A stretch of DNA of 38,217 bases from CAYLLT01 sp964591605 (lineage in GTDB: Bacteria; Planctomycetota; Phycisphaerae; UBA1845; PWPN01), in NCBI GenBank assembly GCA_964591605.1, contig CAZQEN010000026.1:1-38217 (forward strand), in the 5' to 3' direction. Both the position numbers and the translations under genes were made by a program. The notes under the pieces were generated by a model, which saw only the letters and a program-made list of their open reading frames with translations, made no database searches and was not told the origin of the DNA. Below, piece by piece: positions 31,201 through 38,217 of the stretch. Every line of letters starts with the position of its first letter. The first letter of the stretch is position 1.

Positions 31201-31466
31201 GGCTCCCGCTCTCCAGCCGAGGCCAGCGACAGACGTGCCTTCGCCTGAAACAGGTCGATGAGCTGGCCGACGCGCAGGTACTTCTCAAGGTCCGCGCGCT
31301 CCTCGGATGTGATGGTGCCGGCGTTGTTGCCTGAGAGCAGTTCCCGGATGCGGGAGGCCGTGTCGGCGCGGAACCGCAGGCTGAGGATCTCTCGCGCCAG
31401 GGCGGGCGAGATACTCCCACGCTCAGGCTGAACCACTTCGCTCAGGATCTCGGCTTCGGTCGGCAT
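31197..31466 (-). CDS. Small helical protein paired with the HNH nuclease
   Basis: The 89-residue protein starts at ATG 31466 with GAGG upstream. It is predicted all-helical, with ISPALAREILSLRF, ADTASRIRELLSGNNAGTIT, SEERADLEKYLRVGQLIDL and a final FQAKARLSLAS. Small proteins with this pattern are often encoded directly upstream of a stand-alone HNH gene in planctomycetes and cyanobacteria, from memory of such loci. The four-base stop/start overlap supports a joint function. It might control or cover the nuclease, but no activity is known to me. Confidence 0.7.
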   Translation of the reverse strand: MPTEAEILSEVVQPERGSISPALAREILSLRFRADTASRIRELLSGNNAGTITSEERADLEKYLRVGQLIDLFQAKARLSLASAGEREP

Positions 31467-31703
31467 GAAAGCACCTCACCCAGATTGTACCCGGGGGGGG
31501 CGTGAAAGAGGAGCCAACCGGCAGCTGAGCAAGCCACGCCTGGGCATGATGGGCACCTTCTCGTGATGATGTCCGACAGGCACGGGGACTGACCCCGGGC
31601 GCGCTGATCGGTACAATACGCAGACAGCGCGCTCCACCGGGTGCGGGCAGGGGCCGCCCTGGCAGGGAAGCGGCATCGCGGAGCGGCGATCTTGAGAGTC
31701 ATA

Positions 31704-33572
31704 ATGAGAGCGGGTTTTGCGGCGTTGCTGGCGGTCGGGGTGGGGTGCGGGCCGGCAGCGCGGGCGGTCGGCGTCAGCCTCTACCAACGGGTCGAGGAGA
31801 CGATGGTGAATGCCGCCTCGTTTGCGAACCCGTTCACCGATACGGAGCTGCGGCTGGCGGTGAGTGCGCCGGCGGGCCGGGGGCTGGGGGCGGACTTCAC
31901 CTGGTACGGGTTTCATGACGGGAACGGGGCAGGCGGGCAGAACGGCAGCGTCTGGAAGTTCCGGCTGCTCTTCGATGCGCCCGGGACGTGGACGGTCGAT
32001 GCGGGGTTCTTCGTGCCGGGCACAAGTACGGCCAACGGGCCGGCGCAGCAGTTCGTGTACGAGGTGTCCACGACGAAGATCCCCGGCGAGCACGGGCACA
32101 TCCGCGTTGACCCGCAGGACGCGTTCCGGCTGCGCCACGACGACGGCACCCCCTGGGTGCCGTTTGCGATTCACAGCTCCGGGCTGCTCGGCCGGGACCA
32201 GGCGATCGGGCGGCAGTGGATGGATGAGCACGCGGCGCTGGGCGTCGACGCCCTGGCCGTGCGGTTTCATTCGGAGGCCTACGGCGGTGACCCGGAGCGG
32301 TACCACTTCCTGCTGGCCAACGGCACCTCGGGCACGAGCTGGCCAGCCAATGGCGTGGACGGCTTCGACTATACGCGCTATGACGTGCCGATCTGGCGCT
32401 ACAACGAGCAGGTGATCGAGTACGCCTACTCCAAGGGCCTGAAGTTGTCGATCTGGTTCGGGATCAGCGGGCTCAACACGCAGTACAACAGCTACGGCCC
32501 GCGTGACTGGCCGAATGACACGACGCTGGGCATCCATCAGAAGCGGTTCATCCGTTACTTCCTCTCGCGCTGGGCGCCGTACACGCACTGGTGGCACTGG
32601 ACAGTGGACAGCGAGTACGAGGAGGGCGGGAGCGGTGCGCTGAGTCGTGTCCGCACGTATGCGACCGAGCTGCAGGCCCGCAACCCGTGGAAGACGATCA
32701 TCACGACACACGTGCTGAGCAACTGGTCGCCGGGAAACGCGCCCGAGCTCGATCTGGCGACGATTCAGCGGCGCGTGGCGAACACCGATGACGGCGCGAC
32801 CGACTGCAGAGCGTTCGTGACGGCAAACCTGGCGTACAACCGGCCGGTGTACAACGCGGAGGGCGTGTGGAGCCTGTCGAACGCGACGCGGGCCCGCGTC
32901 GCCACGTGGGCGCACCTCATGGCGGGCGGTTTCAGCCACGTCGCGCACACGGGCGGCGGCCTGGCCGGCTCGTGGATGTGCACCTGGGGTCAGGTCGTGA
33001 CGCGCCACAAGCAGGACGCGGGTGAGCTCGGCAAGCTCACGCAGTTCTTCAACCACACATCCGGCATCGACATCAATCGATGCACACCCAGGCACGATCT
33101 GGCGAGCGTCAGCGGCGGGAACCTCGCGCTGTGCCTCGCGGCGTCCGGTGAGCGCTACTACGTCTGGCTCGACCAGGGCGGCACCAGCACGTTGAATCTG
33201 GCCGGCGCATCCGGGCGGTACTCGGTCACGCGTTACCGCTGCACGCAGCTCACGGCGCCGACGGCGCTCGCGCCGGTTGTGGCCGGCGGGCCGGTCAGCC
33301 TGGGCGCCACCCCCACCAGCGGATACGGCAACGACTACCTGTTCGTGGTTCGCCGCGAAGCGCCGCTCACCCCCGGCGACTTCGACGCCGACGACGACGT
33401 GGACATGACCGATTACGCACATCTGCAGGCATGTCTGACGCCGACGCTGGCCCTGCCCGGCCCCGGCTGCGGGGACGCCGATCTCAACAGCGACAACACG
33501 ATTGACTCGGGCGACGTGCTGTTCTTTGTCGACTGCATGCGGGGGGCGAATCAGACGCCCCTCTGCCCATGA
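31704..33572 (+). CDS. Secreted DUF5060/DUF4038-type glycosidase with dockerin-like module
   Basis: The 622-residue protein starts at ATG 31704 with a signal peptide (GFAALLAVGVGCGPAARA). Residues about 27-125 are a DUF5060-like beta-sandwich (YQRVEETMVNAASFANPF, then WKFRLLFDAPGTWTV). A TIM barrel follows, entered by FRLRHDDGTPWVPFAIHSSG, with WHWTVDSEYEEGGSG and PVYNAEGVWSL as candidate catalytic carboxylate strands. The barrel resembles DUF4038/GH140-like enzymes that attack pectic or other plant and algal polysaccharides. The tail is the two-loop EF-hand module (DFDADDDVDMTD and DLNSDNTIDSGD), ending in TPLCP. A cysteine in the signal peptide does not fit a standard lipobox. A TTG at 31692 is an alternative start. 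The gene stands alone, unlike the operon at 5123-13597. Substrate unknown. Confidence 0.78.
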   Translation: MRAGFAALLAVGVGCGPAARAVGVSLYQRVEETMVNAASFANPFTDTELRLAVSAPAGRGLGADFTWYGFHDGNGAGGQNGSVWKFRLLFDAPGTWTVDAGFFVPGTSTANGPAQQFVYEVSTTKIPGEHGHIRVDPQDAFRLRHDDGTPWVPFAIHSSGLLGRDQAIGRQWMDEHAALGVDALAVRFHSEAYGGDPERYHFLLANGTSGTSWPANGVDGFDYTRYDVPIWRYNEQVIEYAYSKGLKLSIWFGISGLNTQYNSYGPRDWPNDTTLGIHQKRFIRYFLSRWAPYTHWWHWTVDSEYEEGGSGALSRVRTYATELQARNPWKTIITTHVLSNWSPGNAPELDLATIQRRVANTDDGATDCRAFVTANLAYNRPVYNAEGVWSLSNATRARVATWAHLMAGGFSHVAHTGGGLAGSWMCTWGQVVTRHKQDAGELGKLTQFFNHTSGIDINRCTPRHDLASVSGGNLALCLAASGERYYVWLDQGGTSTLNLAGASGRYSVTRYRCTQLTAPTALAPVVAGGPVSLGATPTSGYGNDYLFVVRREAPLTPGDFDADDDVDMTDYAHLQACLTPTLALPGPGCGDADLNSDNTIDSGDVLFFVDCMRGANQTPLCP

Positions 33573-33724
33573 GGGAGGTGCATAGCGCGGGATCGTGCGT
33601 GGATCTCGATTGCAGGACCGGCGGCTGATCGGGTGCGAACAGCGCGGGACGTCTTCACCTCTTTTATACTCTTTAAGCCCACATATCCCCCCGGCGGATG
33701 ACGCGGGGAGTGCGGTTTGCGGCG

Positions 33725-34462
33725 TCAGGGGCGGATGGAGCGGCCGCCGTCGATGCGGATCACCTCGCCGGTGATGTAATCGCCCTGAGCGACCAGGAAC
33801 CGCACCAGGGCCGCCACCTCGTCAGGGGTGCCCGCCCGCCGCAGGGGGACGCGGGCGATGAGCTCCTCGCGTGTGGAGGTATCGTAATCCTCTGGGAACT
33901 CCGCGATGCCGGGGGCGACGGCATTCACCGTGATGGCGGGCGCGAGCTCGCGTGCCAGGGCGCGGGTGAGGCCGATGATCGCCGCCTTGGAGGTGGCGTA
34001 GGCCGCGTACTGGCGGGGCGGACGTTCGGCGAGAATGTCGGCGAAATTCACGATCCGGCCGCCGCCGGCGGATCGCATGTGCGGCGCTGCGGCCCGGGCG
34101 AGCAGAGCCGGGGCCAGCAGATTGACGCCGAGGGTACGCTGCCAGAAGGCCGCATCGGAATCGGCCAGCGGGCGGCCTTCGAAGAGAGCCGCGTTGTTGA
34201 CGAGGATGTCGAGGCGGCCCAGACCGGCGAGCACCTGTGAGACGATTCGATCGGCGGCATCCGGATCAGCCAGGTCCGCTGCCACGAGCAGGCACCGACT
34301 CCCCGCGCCGCGGATCAATGCGGCGAGCTCCTCGGCCGCGTTGCGGGAGGTGTGATAGTGCAGGGCGATATCGGCGCCCGCCTGGGCCAGATTGAGGGCG
34401 ATGGCTCGCCCCACCCGGCGTGCGGCCCCGGTGACCAGGGCGACCTTGTTTTTTAAGTCCAC
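33725..34462 (-). CDS. Short-chain dehydrogenase/reductase, pteridine-reductase-like
   Basis: The 245-residue protein has the NADP-binding VTGAARRVGRAIALNLAQ motif with an Arg as in pteridine reductases, LVNNAALFEGRP, and the active-site set with Asp142 (VNFADI) where classical SDRs have Ser, then Tyr155 and Lys159 (YAAYATSK). The Asp-Tyr-Lys combination is the one found in PTR1/FolM-type reductases, which reduce dihydrobiopterin or dihydromonapterin. GTG 34462 was preferred because AGGAG lies nine bases upstream; the ATG at 34480 has no ribosome site. The C-terminus GEVIRIDGG is normal. It is a single gene with no folate genes nearby, so the substrate remains an inference. Confidence 0.85.
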   Translation of the reverse strand: MDLKNKVALVTGAARRVGRAIALNLAQAGADIALHYHTSRNAAEELAALIRGAGSRCLLVAADLADPDAADRIVSQVLAGLGRLDILVNNAALFEGRPLADSDAAFWQRTLGVNLLAPALLARAAAPHMRSAGGGRIVNFADILAERPPRQYAAYATSKAAIIGLTRALARELAPAITVNAVAPGIAEFPEDYDTSTREELIARVPLRRAGTPDEVAALVRFLVAQGDYITGEVIRIDGGRSIRP

Positions 34463-34664
34463 GCGAGCACACTCCTGCATGTTCGGGTTAGTTTAGGGAG
34501 CCCCCCCTGCCGCGGGCAACGAGGAGGCGACCATCGAGAGCGGGTGCTGCCGTCCGGAGTGGCCGCAACACGGTGCTCCGTCGGGTGGCGAAGTCGCCGG
34601 CGCGGGAGCATATCGGACCCGGGGGCGAGTGAAAACCGGGTCGGGAATCGGGTTTGGATTTGTT

Positions 34665-34693
34665 TTGCTCGCCTGCCGATGATCGTGTAGGAT
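34665..34693 (+). promoter_or_regulatory. Candidate promoter for the CAP-domain gene
   Basis: TTGCTC (34665-34670), 17 bases, TAGGAT (34688-34693), about 90 bp before the GTG at 34786. Confidence 0.45.
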
Positions 34694-34785
34694 ATGTTAG
34701 GATCAGCGGATACGTCGCGCCGGCGCCGGCCGGGGTGCCGCTGGCTCGGGGAACTCACACCTCGAAATGGGGAGTGTCTGGCGTC

Positions 34786-35352
34786 GTGAGCGATCGCAGG
34801 CATCTGGTCTATGCCGGTCTGGCTCTCCTGTGCACCGCCCTTCTGGGCAGCGGGTGTACGGACCTGGCGGGCGTTCCGGGCGCGGGTTCCACCGTGGCCG
34901 GGATGGTCGTCGAGGGGATCCAGCCGGGGTCCAAGGTCTGTGATGTGCCCGACAACAATGACGCGCTGGTGGCGCGGGTGCTCGAGCTGGTGAACCAGGA
35001 GCGGACGGCGCGCGGGCTGACGGCCCTGACCATCAACCCCGTGCTGACCAAGATGGCCGAGGACTACGCCTGTGAGATGATCACCGGCGGTTTCTTCGAG
35101 CACGTCAATCCTTTCACGCATGAAGGCCCCGGACAGCGGGCGATCGAACACGGGTATCTGTTCCTGGCGGTCGGGGAGAACCTGGCGGGCGGGCAGAGCA
35201 CGCCCGAACAGGTGATCTCGGAGTGGATGTCTTCCACCAACGGGCATCGCGAGAACATCCTGGCGGCCCAGTGGCGCGAGATTGGCATCGCGGTGCGAAC
35301 CGGCGGTCAATTCGGCGTGTACTGGGTTCAGGAGTTCGGTAATCCGCCTTGA
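34786..35352 (+). CDS. CAP/SCP-domain exported protein (YkwD-like)
   Basis: The 188-residue protein starts at GTG 34786 (GGGGAG about eleven bases upstream) with a signal segment YAGLALLCTALLGSGC. Cys24 could be lipidated, although the Leu stands one place further from the Cys than in the standard lipobox. Residues about 65-185 form a CAP domain: VLELVNQERTARGL, FEHVNPFTHEGPGQRAIE (His), VGENLAGGQSTPEQVISEWM (Glu) and NGHRENILAAQWREIGIAV (His), ending VYWVQEFG. Bacterial CAP proteins act in the cell envelope or outside, some binding or modifying wall or lipid ligands; no enzyme activity is established for most. It is flanked by the SDR on the opposite strand and a repeat cluster. Confidence 0.85.
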   Translation: MSDRRHLVYAGLALLCTALLGSGCTDLAGVPGAGSTVAGMVVEGIQPGSKVCDVPDNNDALVARVLELVNQERTARGLTALTINPVLTKMAEDYACEMITGGFFEHVNPFTHEGPGQRAIEHGYLFLAVGENLAGGQSTPEQVISEWMSSTNGHRENILAAQWREIGIAVRTGGQFGVYWVQEFGNPP

Positions 35353-35744
35353 CGCTCGTCCGCCTATCGAGCGCCTCCACAGGTTCAAGTCACGTTGCTG
35401 CATCTGAGATTCCGTCTCGCATCCAGTCCAACTCTCCGCCAGACCCCGTCAATCTGGCGCTAATATCGTCGGACATCCGTCTGTGCGGCGACGAGGAGAC
35501 AGATGGGCGGTCCGTACAATTCGGAGAAGCCGGCAAAGGGCATCACGCGGTGGAGCACCGTTTCGGTCGGGGGGGCCGGAGGATGCCTGCTGGCGCCGGT
35601 GCCAGGCAGCGCGGTTCGCTTGTGCAACGGATGAGCCACCGGACGGCCCAGGATCCCCGTGCAGGACTTCGTTGGTGCGGGTCCGAGGGTGCAGCCCTCG
35701 TGTGTTGAGGGGTCATCCAGAATCCCGTGGCAGGCGAGTAGCAT

Positions 35745-35984
35745 GGGGCCCGGCGCGCCGGGACATCCGCAATCGCGCATGCTGATTGTCCGGCGCCCAC
35801 TCGCACGGGCAGCGAGTACGCTGCCCATGCCACCCGGGAGCGGCGCACGNNNNNNNNNNGGGGCCCGGCGCGCCGGGAGGTGCGCCGCTGCCAATGCATC
35901 CGGCCCGGGGGGAGGCTCGCACGGGCATCGTGGGCTTCGCACAGCGACGCCGACGCTGCCCATGCCACCCGGGAGCGGCGCACG
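35745..35984 (+). repeat. Tandem pair of about 105- and 125-bp repeat units around the assembly gap
   Basis: Each unit runs from GGGGCCCGGCGCGCCGGGA (35745-35763 and 35860-35878, containing the 14-bp palindrome) to the 32-bp identical block at 35818-35849 and 35953-35984 that ends CGGGAGCGGCGCACG. The first unit contains a clean hairpin GGGCAGCG-AGTA-CGCTGCCC (35807-35826). The second carries an enlarged loop in its place. The true number of units is unknown because the gap falls exactly between them. Confidence 0.8.
35850..35859. other. Assembly gap (10 N)
   Basis: Ten undetermined bases between two repeat units. The length is probably a placeholder and not measured. Confidence 0.95.
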
Positions 35985-36109
35985 TGTATTCGTATGCACC
36001 CTGGGTCGAGCCCGGTCCTGGGGGTGGGGTGCAAGGCTGCAGTGGGTCGGTTAGACTGGTACTGCCGTCGACACCGACCCGGGCGTGGGTGTCCAGACGC
36101 GACAGTGAT

Positions 36110-37969
36110 ATGACGTCTTTGAACGCCACATCTCCGGCGCCCTCCCCGCTGGCCGAAGCGATGCCCGCCCTGAATACCGCTCTGCCCGCACAGGAATGGC
36201 TCGTTCGACGCATTGGTGTGTGGAGCTGGCGTCTTCACCCGTCGTGGTCGTTCCTGCTCGAGCCGAATGCGCCGGACTGGTCGCGGCTGGAGGACGACCC
36301 TCGTGCGGTGGAGATCAAATCGAACGACGGGCGACAGGTGTGGCGGGTGGAGCTCGAGCGGGGGCTGGTGTTTGTGAAGGTGGCGCGTCCGGCCCGCAAG
36401 TGGCCTCGGCTGCGGCGGCGGCTGTTCGGGTCGGACGCGGCGCGTGAATGCCGCGTGGCCGCTTATGCCGCCGCCCACGGGGTCGAAACGATCCGGACGG
36501 TGGCATGTGGTGAGGCGCCCATCGAGGGGCGCCAGCCCACGAGCATCCTGATCACGATCGGGCTGCCGCGGTCGCGCCCGCTGAGCGAGGTGTGGAGCGG
36601 CCTGGACCCGGACGATCCGCAGACGCGCGGCGCGAAGAACGAGATCATCGAAGAGGTGGCGCGACTGCTGGCCACGGCGCATCAGAACGGATTCGAGCAT
36701 TACGACCTTCACTCGGGCAACGTGCTGCTGGATGAGTCTCAGGGCCGCTTCCGGCCGATGTTCGTCGATCTCCACAGCGTGCGGGTGGGACGGAGTGTTC
36801 CGGAGCGGGCGGTGATCCGCAATCTGGCGCAGTTCAACCAGTGGTTCCGGCTGCATGCGCCGCTCACGGACCGCATCCGATTCCTGGACCAGTACCTGCA
36901 CTGGCGTGAGATAACGCTGCCGGCGAGCGCGTTCGGGCATCGGCTGGAGTCCGACCGGGTCGAGCTGCTGGACCGGCTGGAGGAGGCAGCCCGGACGCAT
37001 GCGAACGCGCTGTACGGCAAGCGTGACCGGCGGGTGCTGCGGAGCGGGCGTTACTTCGCGCGGCTGCGGCTGGGCAATGGGTGGCGTGCCCATGTGTTCC
37101 TGGAGGCCAAGCACCCGGTGGCGGGTTCGCGGGCCTCGCAGATGGTGTTCACGGCGCAGCAGTGGCGAAGCTGGCTGTCGGACCCGCTCCGATGGATCCG
37201 GCCGGGAAGCCCGCGGGACGTGTTGAAGGATTCGGCGACGGCGACGGTGTGCCGGGCGCGGCTGCCGCATCCGGACGGCGAGCTGGATATCGTCTGCAAG
37301 CGGGCGTCGCAGAGGAGTCCGTGGAAGCGGCTGCAGACGCTGGTGCGGCGATCTCGGCCGATGGCGACATGGCGGCGGGGCAATGCGCTGCTGCACCGGC
37401 AGATCCTGACGGCGCGGCCGCTGGCGGTTCTGGAGCGGCGGCGGCTGGGGTTCATGGTGGACAGCATGCTGGTCACCGAGGGGGTCGAACACGCGATCGA
37501 TCTGGACACGCTGCTGACGGTGACGCTGCGGGGTCTGCCGGAGGCGCGCGGGCGGTGGCTCAAGCTGCGGGTGCTGGACGGGCTGGTGACGGCGACGAAG
37601 ACGCTTCTTGAAAGGGGTTTTCGCCACCGGGATTTCAAGGCCCCCAACATCATCGTGCAGTGGGACCCGGACAGCGGCGTGGATCCGCGGATCGTGCTTG
37701 TTGACCTGGACGGCGTGCTTCCGCTCCGGGGCTCGGCGGAGTCGGCCGGCCGCCAGATGCTCATGCGGTTGAACGTGAGCCTCGACCATTGCCGCCGGGT
37801 GACGCGTACGGATCGCCTCCGCTTTCTCAAGCGGTACCTGAGCCGGTACGGGTGCCCTACCGCCGAGTGGAAGCCCCTCTGGCGCGAGCTGGCGCGGATG
37901 TCGCAACACAAGCGGCAGGTGCGCGACCGGCATCAACAGCGCAAATTTGCCAAGTACGGGCGGTTCTGA
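36110..37969 (+). CDS. Double-domain WaaP/Kdo-kinase-like protein
   Basis: The 619-residue protein holds two successive kinase-like domains of the lipopolysaccharide-kinase (WaaP/KdkA/InaA) type. Domain 1 (about 70-300) has VFVKVARP (Lys90), ARECRVA (Glu113), FEHYDLHSGNVLLDE (Asp199, Asn204) and MFVDLHSV (Asp220). Domain 2 (about 375-610) has DIVCKRAS (Lys397), FRHRDFKAPNIIVQW (Asp508, Asn513) and IVLVDLDGV (Asp532). All ATP- and metal-binding residues are present in both, so both may be active. Family members phosphorylate heptose or Kdo in the inner core of LPS at the cytoplasmic face of the membrane. No signal peptide or membrane helix is seen. ATG 36110 was chosen although its ribosome site is poor; GTG 36089 and ATG 36161 are alternatives. 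No other LPS genes are in view. Confidence 0.85.
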   Translation: MTSLNATSPAPSPLAEAMPALNTALPAQEWLVRRIGVWSWRLHPSWSFLLEPNAPDWSRLEDDPRAVEIKSNDGRQVWRVELERGLVFVKVARPARKWPRLRRRLFGSDAARECRVAAYAAAHGVETIRTVACGEAPIEGRQPTSILITIGLPRSRPLSEVWSGLDPDDPQTRGAKNEIIEEVARLLATAHQNGFEHYDLHSGNVLLDESQGRFRPMFVDLHSVRVGRSVPERAVIRNLAQFNQWFRLHAPLTDRIRFLDQYLHWREITLPASAFGHRLESDRVELLDRLEEAARTHANALYGKRDRRVLRSGRYFARLRLGNGWRAHVFLEAKHPVAGSRASQMVFTAQQWRSWLSDPLRWIRPGSPRDVLKDSATATVCRARLPHPDGELDIVCKRASQRSPWKRLQTLVRRSRPMATWRRGNALLHRQILTARPLAVLERRRLGFMVDSMLVTEGVEHAIDLDTLLTVTLRGLPEARGRWLKLRVLDGLVTATKTLLERGFRHRDFKAPNIIVQWDPDSGVDPRIVLVDLDGVLPLRGSAESAGRQMLMRLNVSLDHCRRVTRTDRLRFLKRYLSRYGCPTAEWKPLWRELARMSQHKRQVRDRHQQRKFAKYGRF

Positions 37970-38090
37970 GGCCGCCCGACGGGTCCTTTTCCCCGAACCG
38001 GCTACTCTGCGTCCCCCTGCATACCCGGCTTCACCCTTTAGTGCGCGCGCGCCGCTCCGGAAGGGCAGCATGATCCGGAGCGGGCGAATC

Positions 38091-38108
38091 GGGTTCGATT
38101 TGTCGGGG
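38091..38108 (+). repeat. 18-bp motif shared with 13670-13687
   Basis: Exact second copy of GGGTTCGATTTGTCGGGG, followed by a G-run and the 8-bp microsatellite. Confidence 0.6.
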
Positions 38109-38123
38109 GGGGGCGGGGGAGCG

Positions 38124-38179
38124 GTGGGAAAGTGGGAAAGTGAGAAGGTGCGAAGGTGAGAAAGTGAGAAAGTGAGAAA
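38124..38179 (+). repeat. 8-bp microsatellite, seven units
   Basis: Seven units of GTGAGAAA with variants (two GTGGGAAA, one GTGAGAAG, one GTGCGAAG, three GTGAGAAA). The strand is purine-only except for the T of each unit and one C. It is not part of a gene. Confidence 0.85.
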
Positions 38180-38217
38180 GAAGCTCCAATCGCTGCGTGG
38201 CTCTTGGTTTCTCAGCC

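Larger units (their letters stand above)
35353..36109. other. 750-bp intergenic region with dispersed repeats and assembly gap
   Basis: A weak hairpin follows the CAP gene (CGCTCG 35353-35358 and CGAGCG 35368-35373). From about 35581 the DNA is a patchwork of planctomycete-style REP elements with no credible gene. The open frame that runs through it on the plus strand belongs to the kinase gene further down, whose start is at 36110. Ten N at 35850-35859 interrupt the sequence. Confidence 0.7.

Noticed and set aside
35786..36109. N-terminal extension of the kinase frame through the repeats and N run
   Set aside because: The stretch is REP-like repeat DNA. Frame continuity across the gap is accidental.
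35543..38071. 842-codon minus-strand frame
   Set aside because: It runs through the N gap and opposite the double-kinase gene; Arg/Pro/His-rich shadow.

Overview
The window is GC-rich DNA that reads as a member of the Planctomycetota, most likely class Phycisphaerae. This rests on protein signatures rather than a marker gene. Six secreted proteins end in a four-cysteine, two-loop EF-hand (dockerin-like) module. There is also a prepilin-like protein of the planctomycete type, a secreted alpha-2-macroglobulin, a 1999-residue polytopic membrane protein with a DUF2339-like amino end, and abundant REP-like intergenic palindromes. No rRNA, tRNA or CRISPR array was recognised. A run of ten N at 35850-35859 marks an assembly gap inside a repeat.

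Region by region: 1-384 is the end of a secreted dockerin-like protein that enters from the left. 513-4785 (minus) holds a pseudopilin-like gene behind a large C-type-lectin/dockerin-like protein. 5056-13597 (plus) looks like a carbohydrate-use operon. It has one promoter with a dyad beside it, two tandem paralogous GntR-LacI hybrid regulators, then three secreted enzymes (a putative lyase-like protein with CBM6, and two glycosidase-like TIM barrels), two of which end in the dockerin-like module. 13598-14791 is a 1.2 kb repeat-rich spacer with a 21-bp tandem array and several hairpins. 14792-18976 encodes an alpha-2-macroglobulin with an intact thioester, and 19191-25190 the giant membrane protein. 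25340-26929 is a secreted alkaline phosphatase with a dockerin-like tail, convergent with a larA-type nickel racemase gene (26971-28302).

28061-30143 is a rearranged patch. A 558-bp segment (larA 5' end, intergenic spacer, GNAT 3' end) is present twice in direct orientation. Between the copies lie an internally deleted GNAT pseudogene and a PIN-toxin/antitoxin pair whose toxin has an in-frame stop. Beyond it, on the minus strand, are an intact GNAT gene and an overlapping HNH-nuclease/small-protein pair. 31704-33572 is another secreted DUF5060-type glycosidase with a dockerin-like tail. 33725-34462 is a pteridine-reductase-like SDR, 34786-35352 a CAP-domain exported protein, 35580-35990 a dispersed-repeat cluster with the gap, and 36110-37969 a protein with two complete WaaP/Kdo-kinase-like domains in one chain.

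The strongest themes are a shared C-terminal EF-hand/cysteine module on secreted proteins of unrelated function (a candidate export, anchoring or scaffold system), the tandem double kinase, the paired hybrid regulators with a visible candidate operator, and the duplication/toxin-decay patch. All assignments are from reading the sequence; no database search was possible.
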